From Streptomyces luteolifulvus (GTDB taxonomy: Bacteria; Actinomycetota; Actinomycetes; Streptomycetales; Streptomycetaceae), in NCBI RefSeq assembly GCF_008806595.1, contig NZ_VZRB01000054.1:1-36804 (forward strand): a stretch of 36,804 bases of DNA, read 5' to 3'. The notes below the pieces were generated by a model. The model did no database searches. It had not been told where the DNA came from and saw nothing but the letters and a program-made list of their open reading frames with translations. The position numbers and the translations under genes were made by a program. Shown here piece by piece: positions 15,196 through 22,991 of this stretch; position 1 is the first letter of the stretch; each line of letters begins with the position of its first letter.

Positions 15196-15224
15196 AGTCT
15201 AGGGATGTCGAACATCGTCGGGAA
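15196..15224 (-). promoter_or_regulatory. Candidate promoter with embedded palindrome, FHA-ABC gene
   Basis: TAGACT (15201-15196) is 17 bases from a weak -35 TTCCCG (15224-15219); the start would be about 27 bases before the GTG. The spacer contains GATGT-CGA-ACATC (15204-15216), a palindrome placed where a repressor would block polymerase. Confidence 0.35.
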
Positions 15225-15307
15225 CTATTTCAGGCTCGGCCCTGTGACCGAAAGTCGGGCCTCGTGCTGAGCGCGTACGCGCGGTTCGTCTGTTTCCGTT
15301 GACGGGG

Positions 15308-15335
15308 TTGAAACCGGCCCGGAGAGTGGTAATCC
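15308..15335 (+). promoter_or_regulatory. Candidate promoter of the streptophobe gene
   Basis: TTGAAA (15308-15313) and TAATCC (15330-15335) are 16 bases apart; a second TTGACG lies just upstream (15299-15304). The start would be near 15342, giving a leader of about 47 bases. Confidence 0.3.
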
Positions 15336-15388
15336 ACGCGAGGGGGACATGCGCGGTGGTCGGCCGCGCCCGCGGGCCGGGGGGTTGC

Positions 15389-17848
15389 ATGAGTGCGTCC
15401 ATGAGCGTCGAGACGCCGCGGCACGGCACGAGGGTGCCGTGGGGAGACGTCGTGCTGTCCGCGATCGCCTCCGTGAGCTGGGCGTTGATCGGGATGGCGG
15501 GCACGGCGGCGCTCGGACTGCATCTGCTGGAGGCGGACACGGCGGGCTCGCTCGGCCCGATGACCGCCGCCGTCGTGGCACTCGGGGCGGGTGGTTCGGT
15601 CACGCCGTCGGGCGATGTGTCGGCGTTCGGGCTGTCGGGCGCGCAGGCGAACACCGCCATCGAGATCACGCCACTGGGGGTGAGCCTGGTCGGCGCGCTG
15701 CTGCTGTCCTGGTTCTTCCTGCGGTCCCTGCGGACGGCGGGAGTTGTGATCGCTCCGGCCGAACTCCTCGCGCGCGCGGGCACGGTGGTGGCGCTGTTCG
15801 TGGCGATGCTGGGCGGGCTGGTCTGGGCGGGCCACGACGTCATCACCATCGACGGGGGCGCGCTGGGCCTCGACGACCTGCCCGGCGGCTCCGGCGGAGG
15901 CGGCCTGGAGATTCCGGGCCTGGGCGACGTCGGGGACATCGGCGGGCTGCTGCCCGACAGGGTCGGCGACCTCATCGACGCGAAGGCGGCGGTCGGCTTC
16001 ACCGTCGACACCGCGCCCACGCTGCTCGGCGGTCTCGGCTGGTCGGCCGGGATTCTGCTGATCGCCCTGCTGGCCTCGCGCCGCACTCCCCTGCCGCGCG
16101 GCTGGGAGGCCGTGCACCGGGTCGTACGGCCGGCCGTGTCCGCGCTCGTCGCGGTGCTGCTGGTGGCGGTGGCGGCAGGGCTCGCGGCGGCGGCGTACGC
16201 GGCGATCGGAGACGACCACCCCAAGCGGATCGCCGGGGCGGCGCTGCTCGGCGCGCCCAACGGGACCTGGCTGGGCATTCCTGTCGGCCTGTTCGTGCCG
16301 TTCGACGGGCAGGCCACCGGGGTGCTGACGAGGGTGCTCCCGGATCCGCTGGACGACCTGCTGACCGCCAAGTCGGACCAGTCGGTGACGCTGGGGCGGC
16401 TGGCCGAGCTGGACGGGCGGGTGTGGCTGCTGGGGGTCGCTGCCGCCGTGATGATGCTGCTGGCGGGGGTTCTGACGGCGGTTCGCACCCCCGTGGGAGC
16501 GCCGGTGCACGGCGGGGGCGCGGGCGCCCTCGGATTCGCCGGGCGGTGTGCGCTGCGGCTCGGCCTCGTGACCGCGCTGACGCTGCCGCTGCTCGCCTGG
16601 CTGACGGAGGTGTCCGTCGACGCCTCCCTGTCCGTCCTCGGCTTCGACGCGTTCGGCGCGGGGGTCGAGATACGGGGCCACCTCGGCATGGCGCTCGTGC
16701 TCGGTGCGCTCTGGGGCGCGGGGGCGGGAGCGGCAGCCGCACTGCTGGCCCACACGAGCGGTGCCGCGGGGAAGCGGGCGGCACCCTTGGCACTGGGTGT
16801 CGTGGCGCAAACGACTCGGTCGCCGGCGTCGGGGGACGGCGGGCCCACGGGGGAGATGGGGTACGGGGACGATGCGGGGCTCCGTGCGGGCGGACCCGGG
16901 GGGTACGCGGGCGAGGCGGGGCCGTACGGCGGTGGGGCGGGGTCGTCTGCCGGTGAACCGGCGGGGCGCGGTGGCGGGGCTGGGCCGTATGCGGGTGAGC
17001 CGTATGCGGGTGAGCCGGGGGCGCAGGGCGGTGGTCCGGGAGCGTACGCGGGGGAGCCAGGGCTGCATGCGGGTCAGCTGGACGCGAGCGGCGGTGGAGC
17101 GGGACCGTACGCCGGGCGGTCGGGGCCGTACGCCGGGCGGTCGGGCGGGAGCGTCAGTGGACCGGCGCCATACGCCGGACGGCCAGGGCCGTACGCCGGA
17201 GAGCCGGACGCGAGCGGCAGTGGAGCGGGACCGTACGCGGGAGAGCCAGGGCCGTACACCGGAAGGCCGGAGCCGGACGCGAGCGGCGCTGGACCGGCGC
17301 CACACGCCGGACAGCCAGGGCCGTACGCCGGAGAGCCGGGGCCGTACGTGCCGGGGAAGCCGTACCGGCCGCCGAATCCGGCGACCAATCCGTACTTGCA
17401 GATGCCGGACGAATTGCGCGAACCGGAGGACGCTCGGCCGCCGAACGCGGGGCGACCAGGTGCTGGGGATGCCAGGTCGGGTGCCGGAGGCACGTGGCGC
17501 GGCGCCGAGGGTACGCCGCCCCGTGCCGGGGACGCGCGGTCGGGTGCCGGGAGTGGACGGCCGGGTAGCGGGAACGCGCAATCGCAACGTCCCGCCGCGC
17601 CCCCCGAGGGCCCCCCTCCGGCCGACGCCGGCGAGAAGCCGCGGCGCGGCGGTTCGCCGCCGCCTCACGATGTGTACGGCGCCCCCACCGTGGCCCAGCC
17701 GATCGAGCCGCAACCTCGCTCGTCGCAGCAGCAGCCTCCCCGGTCGGGGCGCGGAGACCGGCGGTCCCCCGCGTCCGACGACGGGCCCCCGCCGCCACCG
17801 CCGCCCCCTCCCCCCGCGCCGCCGCGGAGACCGAAGGGTCCGCGCTGA
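15389..17848 (+). CDS. Streptophobe-family multi-pass membrane protein
   Basis: Predicted 819-residue integral membrane protein. Residues 1-460 hold about eight hydrophobic segments (for example IGMAGTAALGLHLLEA, LGVSLVGALLLSWFFL, VVALFVAMLGGLVWAG, SALVAVLLVAVAAGLAAAAYA, VWLLGVAAAVMMLLAGVL). These are split by an extracytoplasmic-looking Gly-rich loop with DDLPGGSGGGG. Residues 480-660 are a degenerate repeat of GPYAGEP/GPYAGR units. The last 150 residues are Pro/Arg-rich and end in a run of ten prolines. NCBI uses the name streptophobe for such Streptomyces proteins; no molecular function is known to me. The ATG at 15389 has only a weak G-run before it; a second ATG lies at 15401. It is divergent from the FHA-ABC gene. 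Confidence 0.8.
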   Translation: MSASMSVETPRHGTRVPWGDVVLSAIASVSWALIGMAGTAALGLHLLEADTAGSLGPMTAAVVALGAGGSVTPSGDVSAFGLSGAQANTAIEITPLGVSLVGALLLSWFFLRSLRTAGVVIAPAELLARAGTVVALFVAMLGGLVWAGHDVITIDGGALGLDDLPGGSGGGGLEIPGLGDVGDIGGLLPDRVGDLIDAKAAVGFTVDTAPTLLGGLGWSAGILLIALLASRRTPLPRGWEAVHRVVRPAVSALVAVLLVAVAAGLAAAAYAAIGDDHPKRIAGAALLGAPNGTWLGIPVGLFVPFDGQATGVLTRVLPDPLDDLLTAKSDQSVTLGRLAELDGRVWLLGVAAAVMMLLAGVLTAVRTPVGAPVHGGGAGALGFAGRCALRLGLVTALTLPLLAWLTEVSVDASLSVLGFDAFGAGVEIRGHLGMALVLGALWGAGAGAAAALLAHTSGAAGKRAAPLALGVVAQTTRSPASGDGGPTGEMGYGDDAGLRAGGPGGYAGEAGPYGGGAGSSAGEPAGRGGGAGPYAGEPYAGEPGAQGGGPGAYAGEPGLHAGQLDASGGGAGPYAGRSGPYAGRSGGSVSGPAPYAGRPGPYAGEPDASGSGAGPYAGEPGPYTGRPEPDASGAGPAPHAGQPGPYAGEPGPYVPGKPYRPPNPATNPYLQMPDELREPEDARPPNAGRPGAGDARSGAGGTWRGAEGTPPRAGDARSGAGSGRPGSGNAQSQRPAAPPEGPPPADAGEKPRRGGSPPPHDVYGAPTVAQPIEPQPRSSQQQPPRSGRGDRRSPASDDGPPPPPPPPPPAPPRRPKGPR
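16975..17355 (+). repeat. Degenerate coding repeat (GPYAGEP units)
   Basis: Inside the streptophobe gene, about twelve imperfect copies of a unit reading GGGCCGTACGCCGG followed by a GAG/CGG-type codon encode GPYAGEP, GPYAGRS and similar. Copies are 15-60 bases apart and diverged in third positions, so this looks like old expansion of a low-complexity tail rather than a clean tandem repeat. Confidence 0.75.
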
Positions 17849-17939
17849 TCGACTCGGGGAGCGCGGCGGAGTGCACGTGCCGCCGCGAGACCCCTCCGGG
17901 GAGCGTTCATGACTCGGCCGTAAGGATCCGGCCACCCCC

Positions 17940-17963
17940 CGGACACCCAGTGTTTCGTGTCCG
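17940..17963. terminator. Possible terminator or operator hairpin before serB
   Basis: CGGACAC (17940-17946) pairs with GTGTCCG (17957-17963) across a 10-base loop, about 90 bases after the streptophobe stop and 54 before the serB start. It is shorter than the other terminators here, so an operator is equally possible. Confidence 0.35.
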
Positions 17964-18016
17964 TCAGGCGGACCCCAGGAGCAGAGGCACTGGGTGCCGG
18001 ATACGGTGGAAGCACC

Positions 18017-19225
18017 ATGAGCGCTTCGCAGACCTCTGACTTCCCCACTCTTCTCGTCAAGATCTTCGGGAAGGACCGGCCGGGTATCACGGCCGGTCTC
18101 TTCGACACCCTCGCCGCCTTCTCCGTCGACGTCGTCGACATCGAGCAGGTCGTCACCCGTGGCCGCATGGTGCTGTGCGCGCTCGTGACCGCGCCGTCCG
18201 CCGGGCTGGAGGGGGATCTGCGGTCGACCGTCCACAACTGGGCGGAGTCGATGAAGATGCAGGCCGAGATCATCTCCGGCAAGGGCGACAACCGGCCGCG
18301 CGGTCTCGGCCGCTCCCTGGTCACCGTGCTGGGCCACCCGCTCACCGCGGAGGCCACCGCCGCCATCGCCGCCAAGATCACCAACGCGGGCGGCAACATC
18401 GACCGTATCTTCCGCCTCGCCAAGTATCCCGTGACGGCCGTCGAGTTCGCGGTGTCCGGTGTGGAGACCGAGCCGCTGCGCACCGCCCTGGTGACCGACG
18501 CGGCGGCGGTCGGGGTCGACGTGGCGGTCGTCGCCGCGGGTCTGCACCGGCGCGCCCAGCGTCTGGTCGTCATGGACGTGGACTCCACGCTCATCCAGGA
18601 CGAGGTGATCGAGCTCTTCGCCGCACACGCGGGCTGCGAGGACAGGGTCGCCGAGGTGACGGCGGCCGCGATGCGCGGGGAGCTGGACTTCGAGCAGTCA
18701 CTGCACGCGCGTGTGGCACTGCTGGAGGGGCTGGACGCCTCGGTCGTCGACAAGGTGCGCAGCGAGGTGCGGTTGACGCCGGGCGCCCGCACGCTCATCC
18801 GTACGCTGAAGCGGCTCGGCTTCCAAGTGGGTGTCGTCTCGGGTGGCTTCACCCAGGTGACGGACGATCTGAAGGAGCGGCTCGGACTGGACTTCGCCCA
18901 GGCCAACACGCTGGAGATCGTCCATGGGAAGCTGACGGGCAGGGTCACCGGGGAGATCGTGGACCGGGCGGGCAAGGCGCGGCTGCTGCGCCGGTTCGCC
19001 GCCGAGGCGGGCGTGCCGCTGGCCCAGACGGTGGCGATCGGCGACGGCGCCAACGACCTGGACATGCTCAACGCGGCCGGTCTCGGGGTCGCCTTCAACG
19101 CCAAGCCGGTCGTGCGGGAGGCGGCGCACACCGCGGTGAACGTACCCTTCCTGGACACGGTCCTGTATCTGCTGGGTGTCACCCGCGAAGAGGTCGAGGC
19201 GGCGGACGCCCACGAGGAGGGCTGA
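18017..19225 (+). CDS. serB: Phosphoserine phosphatase SerB with ACT domains
   Basis: Predicted 402-residue enzyme that hydrolyses phosphoserine in the last step of serine synthesis. Residues 1-175 are two ACT-type regulatory domains (LLVKIFGKDRPGITAGLFDTL; SLVTVLGHPLTAEATAAIAAKI), as in mycobacterial SerB2. The HAD catalytic domain follows with MDVDSTLIQDEVIE (nucleophile Asp187, acid Asp189), the SGGF motif and the metal motif GDGANDLDML. The ATG at 18017 is preceded by GGTGGA six bases away. A -10-like TACGGT (18002-18007) is also close, so the leader may be very short. No other serine-biosynthesis gene is nearby. Feedback by serine is family knowledge. Confidence 0.95.
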   Translation: MSASQTSDFPTLLVKIFGKDRPGITAGLFDTLAAFSVDVVDIEQVVTRGRMVLCALVTAPSAGLEGDLRSTVHNWAESMKMQAEIISGKGDNRPRGLGRSLVTVLGHPLTAEATAAIAAKITNAGGNIDRIFRLAKYPVTAVEFAVSGVETEPLRTALVTDAAAVGVDVAVVAAGLHRRAQRLVVMDVDSTLIQDEVIELFAAHAGCEDRVAEVTAAAMRGELDFEQSLHARVALLEGLDASVVDKVRSEVRLTPGARTLIRTLKRLGFQVGVVSGGFTQVTDDLKERLGLDFAQANTLEIVHGKLTGRVTGEIVDRAGKARLLRRFAAEAGVPLAQTVAIGDGANDLDMLNAAGLGVAFNAKPVVREAAHTAVNVPFLDTVLYLLGVTREEVEAADAHEEG

Positions 19226-19293
19226 CCTCCCGGCGAGGCGAGACGGAGCCTCCCGGCGCGGCGAGGAGGACCGAGCCCCCACACACACATGGC

Positions 19294-19329
19294 TGAGGGG
19301 TCGGCACCGTGGCGGTGCAGACCCCCTCG
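19294..19329. terminator. Imperfect bidirectional terminator, serB / SixA-like
   Basis: GAGGGGTC-G-GCACCG pairs with CGGTGC-A-GACCCCCTC around a 3-base loop, with one mismatch and one bulge, between two convergent genes. Confidence 0.6.
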
Positions 19330-19348
19330 CCAACGCGCACGGGTCGGG

Positions 19349-19867
19349 TCAGTCGGACGGCGCCCAGTAGTCGGTCAGCGCGGCCACGCCCGGCTCCAGG
19401 CCTTTCCAGGAGCCGTCGAAGGACAGGACGGCGAACGCCGCCGCCGGGAAGCCGCGGCGGCTCATGCGCTCACGGGCGTCGCCCTCGGCCGACCCGGGCA
19501 GGATCTCGGCGAGACCCTGCACACCCGGGTTGTGGCCGATCAGGACGACGTTCTGTGCGTCGTCGGGGATCTCGTTCATCACCGCGATCAGCTCACCGGG
19601 CGAGGCGTCGTAGATCCGCTCTTCGTAGACGGTTTTCGGCCGGTGCGGGAATTCGTGGACGGCAAGCTTCCAGGTCTCGCGGGTCCGGGTCGCGGTGGAG
19701 CACAGGGCCAGATCGAGGGAGATACCGGAGTCGGCCAGCTTGCGACCGGCGACTGCGGCGTCCATACGGCCCCGCTCAGCGAGCGGCCGCTCGTGGTCGG
19801 TCACCTGTGGCCAGTCGGCTTTCGCATGCCGGAAGAGGACAATCCTACGGGGTTCTGCGACGCTCAT
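19349..19867 (-). CDS. SixA-like histidine phosphatase
   Basis: Predicted 172-residue member of the histidine-phosphatase (phosphoglycerate-mutase-like) superfamily, short SixA type. The phospho-histidine motif is IVLFRHAKADWP with His14, and the second catalytic His lies in VVLIGHNPGVQGLAE. Arg-rich DHERPLAERGRMDA and CSTATRTRETW complete the active site. E. coli SixA dephosphorylates a phosphotransfer histidine, but most homologs have no proven substrate. The ATG at 19867 was chosen because homology starts with MSVAEPRRIV; an upstream ATG at 19891 adds eight unlikely residues. The ribosome site is weak. It is convergent with serB but no functional link follows from that. Confidence 0.9.
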   Translation of the reverse strand: MSVAEPRRIVLFRHAKADWPQVTDHERPLAERGRMDAAVAGRKLADSGISLDLALCSTATRTRETWKLAVHEFPHRPKTVYEERIYDASPGELIAVMNEIPDDAQNVVLIGHNPGVQGLAEILPGSAEGDARERMSRRGFPAAAFAVLSFDGSWKGLEPGVAALTDYWAPSD

Positions 19868-19967
19868 GGCACCCAGCTTCGCATGAAACACGCCATGCGG
19901 CGCAGGGAGTTGACATGCGGCTTCACCGGTACGAGGTGATCACCGGGGGCCTGGCCCGGCGGGGCGC

Positions 19968-20174
19968 TCAGCCGGCGGCCAGCTCCCGCAGCCGCTCGAC
20001 GAGCTGGGTGAGGGCGGGGTCGCCGGCCGCCGCATGGGCGTCGGACGGGTTGAGTATGAGCAGCAGCAGACTGATGAAGGCGAGCGCGGGAAGGGCAAGA
20101 GCCCACCAGGGCAGCCGGATGTCGACGCGGCCTCGGGTTGCCGGGCGGGGCCGGGTGTGCGTAGGGGCCGACAT
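19968..20174 (-). CDS. Small single-pass membrane protein (68 aa)
   Basis: A short reading frame with good codon bias and a GGAGG ribosome site five bases before the ATG. The N-terminus is Pro/Arg/Thr-rich and basic (1-23). It is followed by one hydrophobic helix (PWWALALPALAFISLLLLILN, about 24-44) and a C-terminal amphipathic helix (PALTQLVERLRELAAG). The topology would place the basic N-terminus inside. I do not recognise the family. It is the first of two small membrane proteins on this strand and has no obvious partner. Confidence 0.65.
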   Translation of the reverse strand: MSAPTHTRPRPATRGRVDIRLPWWALALPALAFISLLLLILNPSDAHAAAGDPALTQLVERLRELAAG

Positions 20175-20301
20175 GGGTGCCTCCGCGGGTCTTCGGGTGT
20201 CCCTGCTCCATGGTCCGTGCCCGTCTGTGGCGGGCACAGCTCGAAGCTACGGAATCCGGAGGCCCCAACCCATCCGGTGATCCACCCAGTTGACCCTGAC
20301 A

Positions 20302-20332
20302 CTCGCCCCCTAGGGGATGGGGGGCTAACCCC
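20302..20332. repeat. Cluster of G/C palindromes between two small genes
   Basis: CCCCTAGGGG (20307-20316) and GGGG-CTAA-CCCC (20321-20332) lie side by side in the gap downstream of the 38-residue gene and upstream of the 68-residue gene. They could terminate the former or act as operator for the latter. Confidence 0.35.
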
Positions 20333-20376
20333 ACCACCGCAGCCGGGGAACCGCGTGCGGAGCGGCGTAGGCGGGG

Positions 20377-20493
20377 TCAGGGCGAGGCGATCGACGCGAT
20401 GACGGCGATGATCACGAAGATGGCGAGGAACGCGCCGAAGACGAGCAGCATCTTCTTCTGGCCGTTGCGGGGGTTCGGGTCGAGCACTGGCAT
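20377..20493 (-). CDS. 38-residue membrane microprotein
   Basis: Reads MPVLDPNPRNGQKKMLLVFG followed by a hydrophobic helix to the end (AFLAIFVIIAVIASIASP). I recall a family of the same length and start in Streptomyces, annotated as SGM_5486-family transporter-associated protein, and this looks like a member; I cannot verify it. The ATG at 20493 lacks a strong ribosome site. The frame is open further upstream to a GTG at 20571, including a CETC motif, so a longer product is possible. A basic, Asn/Pro-rich N-terminus and one membrane helix suggest a small regulatory subunit of a membrane protein. No large transporter is adjacent. Confidence 0.6.
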   Translation of the reverse strand: MPVLDPNPRNGQKKMLLVFGAFLAIFVIIAVIASIASP

Positions 20494-20724
20494 GCGGCAA
20501 GTCTCGCACTCGTGGTCCTCGGCGGCCCGCCCGGGGTGATGTCGGCGGGCGGCCTCGTCCCTGCTCGACACCCGTCAGGGCTGCGGCACCTACGTCGTGG
20601 CGACGCGCGAGCCGGCCGGGGTGATGCACCGCCGTTTCACCGACGCGGCCCCCGGCACATCGCCGAGCTGCTCTCCACCCTGGACGCGTATCCAGCTACC
20701 CGTTCGTGTGCCGCCCGGGCCGGC

Positions 20725-21075
20725 TCAGCTCGCCATCTGGTGGCTGATCCACGCCGAGCCGACCTCCTTCCAGCACCGGCCGGTGAGCCGTACGGTCGCC
20801 GCGGGCCCGGCGTCGACGGGGTCGCCGTCGGTGTCGAGGTCCCACCAACGGGCGCACTCGATGTGCAGGCGGACCCGATCGGTGTCGACATAGGGGTTGT
20901 GGCAGTAGGCCACGACATGGGAGCCGCGGACGGTCGTACGGCACTCCGCTCCGAACAGGCGCGGGGCCCCCGGTGTCCCGTCCTTCACGCGTGCGTGCGG
21001 TGCCGCCTCGTACGGCAGCAGGACGACGAGGGCGACGGCCACGGTCGCTGAGGCCAGGCTGCGGGACAGGCGCAC
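20725..21075 (-). CDS. Small secreted protein with four cysteines
   Basis: Predicted 116-residue exported protein. A signal peptide is likely at 1-26 (MRLSRSLASATVAVALVVLL core, cleavage near AAPHA). The mature part has Cys45, Cys58, Cys74 and Cys101, suitable for two disulfides, with an aromatic-rich CARWWDLDTDGDPVDAG segment. The GTG start at 21075 follows a clear GGAGG. I do not recognise the family. It lies between two small membrane proteins and the fabG-fabI operon without coupling to either; the fabI terminator lies upstream of it. Confidence 0.75.
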   Translation of the reverse strand: MRLSRSLASATVAVALVVLLPYEAAPHARVKDGTPGAPRLFGAECRTTVRGSHVVAYCHNPYVDTDRVRLHIECARWWDLDTDGDPVDAGPAATVRLTGRCWKEVGSAWISHQMAS

Positions 21076-21190
21076 AAGGGAACCTCCTCGGCCGTGCTGG
21101 GGAGGGAATCGCGCAGTGAACGCGCTCCTTCAGAGTGCGCCGCCGGGTCCCGGGTGCGCCCGGCCGGTGAGCCGAACGGGTGATGTGCGC

Positions 21191-21233
21191 ACGACCGAGG
21201 CCCGCACCCGAAGGGGGCGCGGGCCTCGGTCGT
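21191..21233 (-). terminator. Terminator after fabI
   Basis: A perfect 15-bp stem (21191-21205 with 21219-21233) with a 13-base loop lies 23 bases downstream of the fabI stop codon on the minus strand. Confidence 0.75.
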
Positions 21234-21255
21234 CGTACGGGACGGGGCGCAGCGG

Positions 21256-22023
21256 TCAGGCACCGACGGCGTGCAGACCGCCGTCGACGTGGACGATCTC
21301 GCCCGTGGTCTTCGGGAACCAGTCGCTGAGCAGGGCGACGACACCGCGGCCGGCCGGCTCCGGGTCCTTGAGGTCCCACTCCAGCGGGGAGCGGTTGTCC
21401 CACACGGAGGCCAGCTCGGAGAAGCCCGGGATGGACTTGGCGGCCATGGAGCCGATCGGGCCCGCGGAGATGAGGTTGCAGCGGATGTTCTGCTTGCCCA
21501 GGTCGCGGGCGAGGTAGCGGCTGGTGGCCTCCAGGGCGGCCTTGGCCGGGCCCATCCAGTCGTACTGCGGCCAGGCGAAGGACGCGTCGAAGGTGAGGCC
21601 GACGACCGAGCCGCCGTTCTGCATCAGCGGCAGACAGGCCATGGTCAGCGACTTCAGGGAGAACGCCGAGACGTGCATGGCCGTGGAGACCGACTCGAAC
21701 GGCGTGTTGAGGAAGTTGCCGCCGAGCGCGTCCTGCGGCGCGAAGCCGATGGAGTGGACGACGCCGTCGAGGCCGCCGAGTTCCTCGCCGACGAGGTCGG
21801 CGAGACGCCGCAGGTGCTCGTCGTTGGTCACGTCGAGCTCGATGACCTTGGTGGGCTTGGGGAGCTTCTTGGCGATGCGCTCGGTCAGGGTGGGCCGCGG
21901 GAAGGCGGTCAGGATGACCTCCGCGCCCTGCTCCTGGGCCAGCTTCGCGGTGTGGAAGGCGATGGACGACTCCATCAGCACACCGGTGATCAGGACGCGC
22001 TTGCCCTCGAGAATTCCACTCAT
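21256..22023 (-). CDS. fabI: Enoyl-[acyl-carrier-protein] reductase FabI (InhA-like)
   Basis: Predicted 255-residue NADH-dependent enzyme for the last step of each fatty-acid elongation cycle. The N-terminal ITGVLMESSIAFHTAKLA nucleotide site and VHSIGF (Ser91 aligning with InhA Ser94) are present. The catalytic block TFDASFAWPQYDWMGPAKAALE gives Phe145, Tyr154 and Lys161, in the same spacing as InhA Phe149, Tyr158 and Lys165. The start at 22023 is five bases after the fabG stop, so translation is coupled. The order fabG-fabI matches mycobacterial mabA-inhA. A strong terminator follows. It is likely the essential, drug-targetable enoyl reductase of type II fatty-acid synthesis. Confidence 0.96.
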   Translation of the reverse strand: MSGILEGKRVLITGVLMESSIAFHTAKLAQEQGAEVILTAFPRPTLTERIAKKLPKPTKVIELDVTNDEHLRRLADLVGEELGGLDGVVHSIGFAPQDALGGNFLNTPFESVSTAMHVSAFSLKSLTMACLPLMQNGGSVVGLTFDASFAWPQYDWMGPAKAALEATSRYLARDLGKQNIRCNLISAGPIGSMAAKSIPGFSELASVWDNRSPLEWDLKDPEPAGRGVVALLSDWFPKTTGEIVHVDGGLHAVGA

Positions 22024-22028
22024 GGTGA

Positions 22029-22733
22029 TCAGTGACCCATTCCCAGTCCGCCGTCAACGGGGATGACGGCTCCAGTGATGTACGAGGCGTCGTCCGAGGC
22101 GAGGAACCGCACCGTCGCGGCGATCTCCTCCGGCTGCGCGTACCGGCCGAGCGGGACCTGCGACACGATGTTCGCGCGCTGCTCGTCGGTGAGCACCTTG
22201 GTCATGTCGGTGTCGACGAAGCCGGGCGCGACGACGTTGAAGGTGATGTTGCGGGACCCGAGCTCACGGGCGAGCGAGCGGGCGAAGCCGACCAGGCCGG
22301 CCTTGGAGGCGGCGTAGTTCGCCTGGCCGGGACCGCCGTACAGGCCGACGACCGACGAGATGAGGACGACCCGGCCCTTCTTGGCGCGCAGCATGCCGCG
22401 GTTGGCGCGCTTGACGACGCGGAAGGTGCCGGTGAGGTTGGTGTCGACGACCGAGGTGAAGTCCTCCTCGGACATGCGCATCAGGAGCTGGTCCTTGGTG
22501 ACGCCGGCGTTGGCGATCAGAACCTCGACGGGGCCGTGCTGGGCCTCGATCTCCTTGTAGGCCTGCTCCACCTGCTCGGTGTCGGTGATGTCGCACTTGA
22601 CGGCCAGGAATCCGGCGGGCGGCTCCCCCGAACGGTATGTGATCGCGACCTTGTCGCCGGCGTCGGCGAATGCGCGGGCGATGGCGAGGCCGATGCCCCG
22701 GTTGCCTCCGGTGACGAGAACCGAGCGGCTCAA
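22029..22733 (-). CDS. fabG: 3-oxoacyl-[acyl-carrier-protein] reductase FabG
   Basis: Predicted 234-residue NADPH-dependent beta-ketoacyl-ACP reductase of the SDR fold. The TGGNRGIG cofactor motif is at residues 8-15, NAG at 75-77, and the catalytic Ser-Tyr-Lys set in LISSVVGLYGGPGQANYAASK (Tyr140, Lys144). The APGFVDTDM block is typical of FabG. The start is TTG at 22733, a rare choice; no ATG or GTG fits the N-terminal strand, and AAGGG lies upstream. It is the first gene of a two-gene operon with fabI. A weak promoter candidate (TTGTCC 22833-22828, TAGGTT 22808-22803, spacing 19) lies in the gap divergent from tldD. Confidence 0.95.
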   Translation of the reverse strand: MSRSVLVTGGNRGIGLAIARAFADAGDKVAITYRSGEPPAGFLAVKCDITDTEQVEQAYKEIEAQHGPVEVLIANAGVTKDQLLMRMSEEDFTSVVDTNLTGTFRVVKRANRGMLRAKKGRVVLISSVVGLYGGPGQANYAASKAGLVGFARSLARELGSRNITFNVVAPGFVDTDMTKVLTDEQRANIVSQVPLGRYAQPEEIAATVRFLASDDASYITGAVIPVDGGLGMGH

Positions 22734-22991
22734 CGGATCACCCTTTCGATAGCGGTCTGACTCACCCGCCCGAACACCTGGATGACAGGCGGCTTCCTCG
22801 AAAACCTATCGGTCCGGGAGCGTCGGCGGACAATCGGGCACCGACAGTGGCTAAGGGGACTCACTGTCGGGTCCCTACAGAATCTCGCGCCCGTCGGTCG
22901 CAAACGTGTGGTCCATGGGCCGGATGGGCGACATGATCGGAGGAACCGCGGACCACAACGACCACCGACACGTCCACAGAAAGAGACGCAG

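Noticed and set aside
16975..17355. CRISPR-like array in the repeats at 17 kb
   Set aside because: Repeats are in frame, diverged, irregularly spaced and encode a low-complexity protein tail.
15230..18628. Very long minus-strand frame (over 1100 codons) opposite the streptophobe and serB genes
   Set aside because: Composition is Arg/Pro/His-rich with no recognisable domain; it mirrors real plus-strand codons.
19233..19275. Short direct repeat CTCCCGGCG after serB
   Set aside because: Two imperfect copies only, in a G/C-rich spacer; no sign of function.
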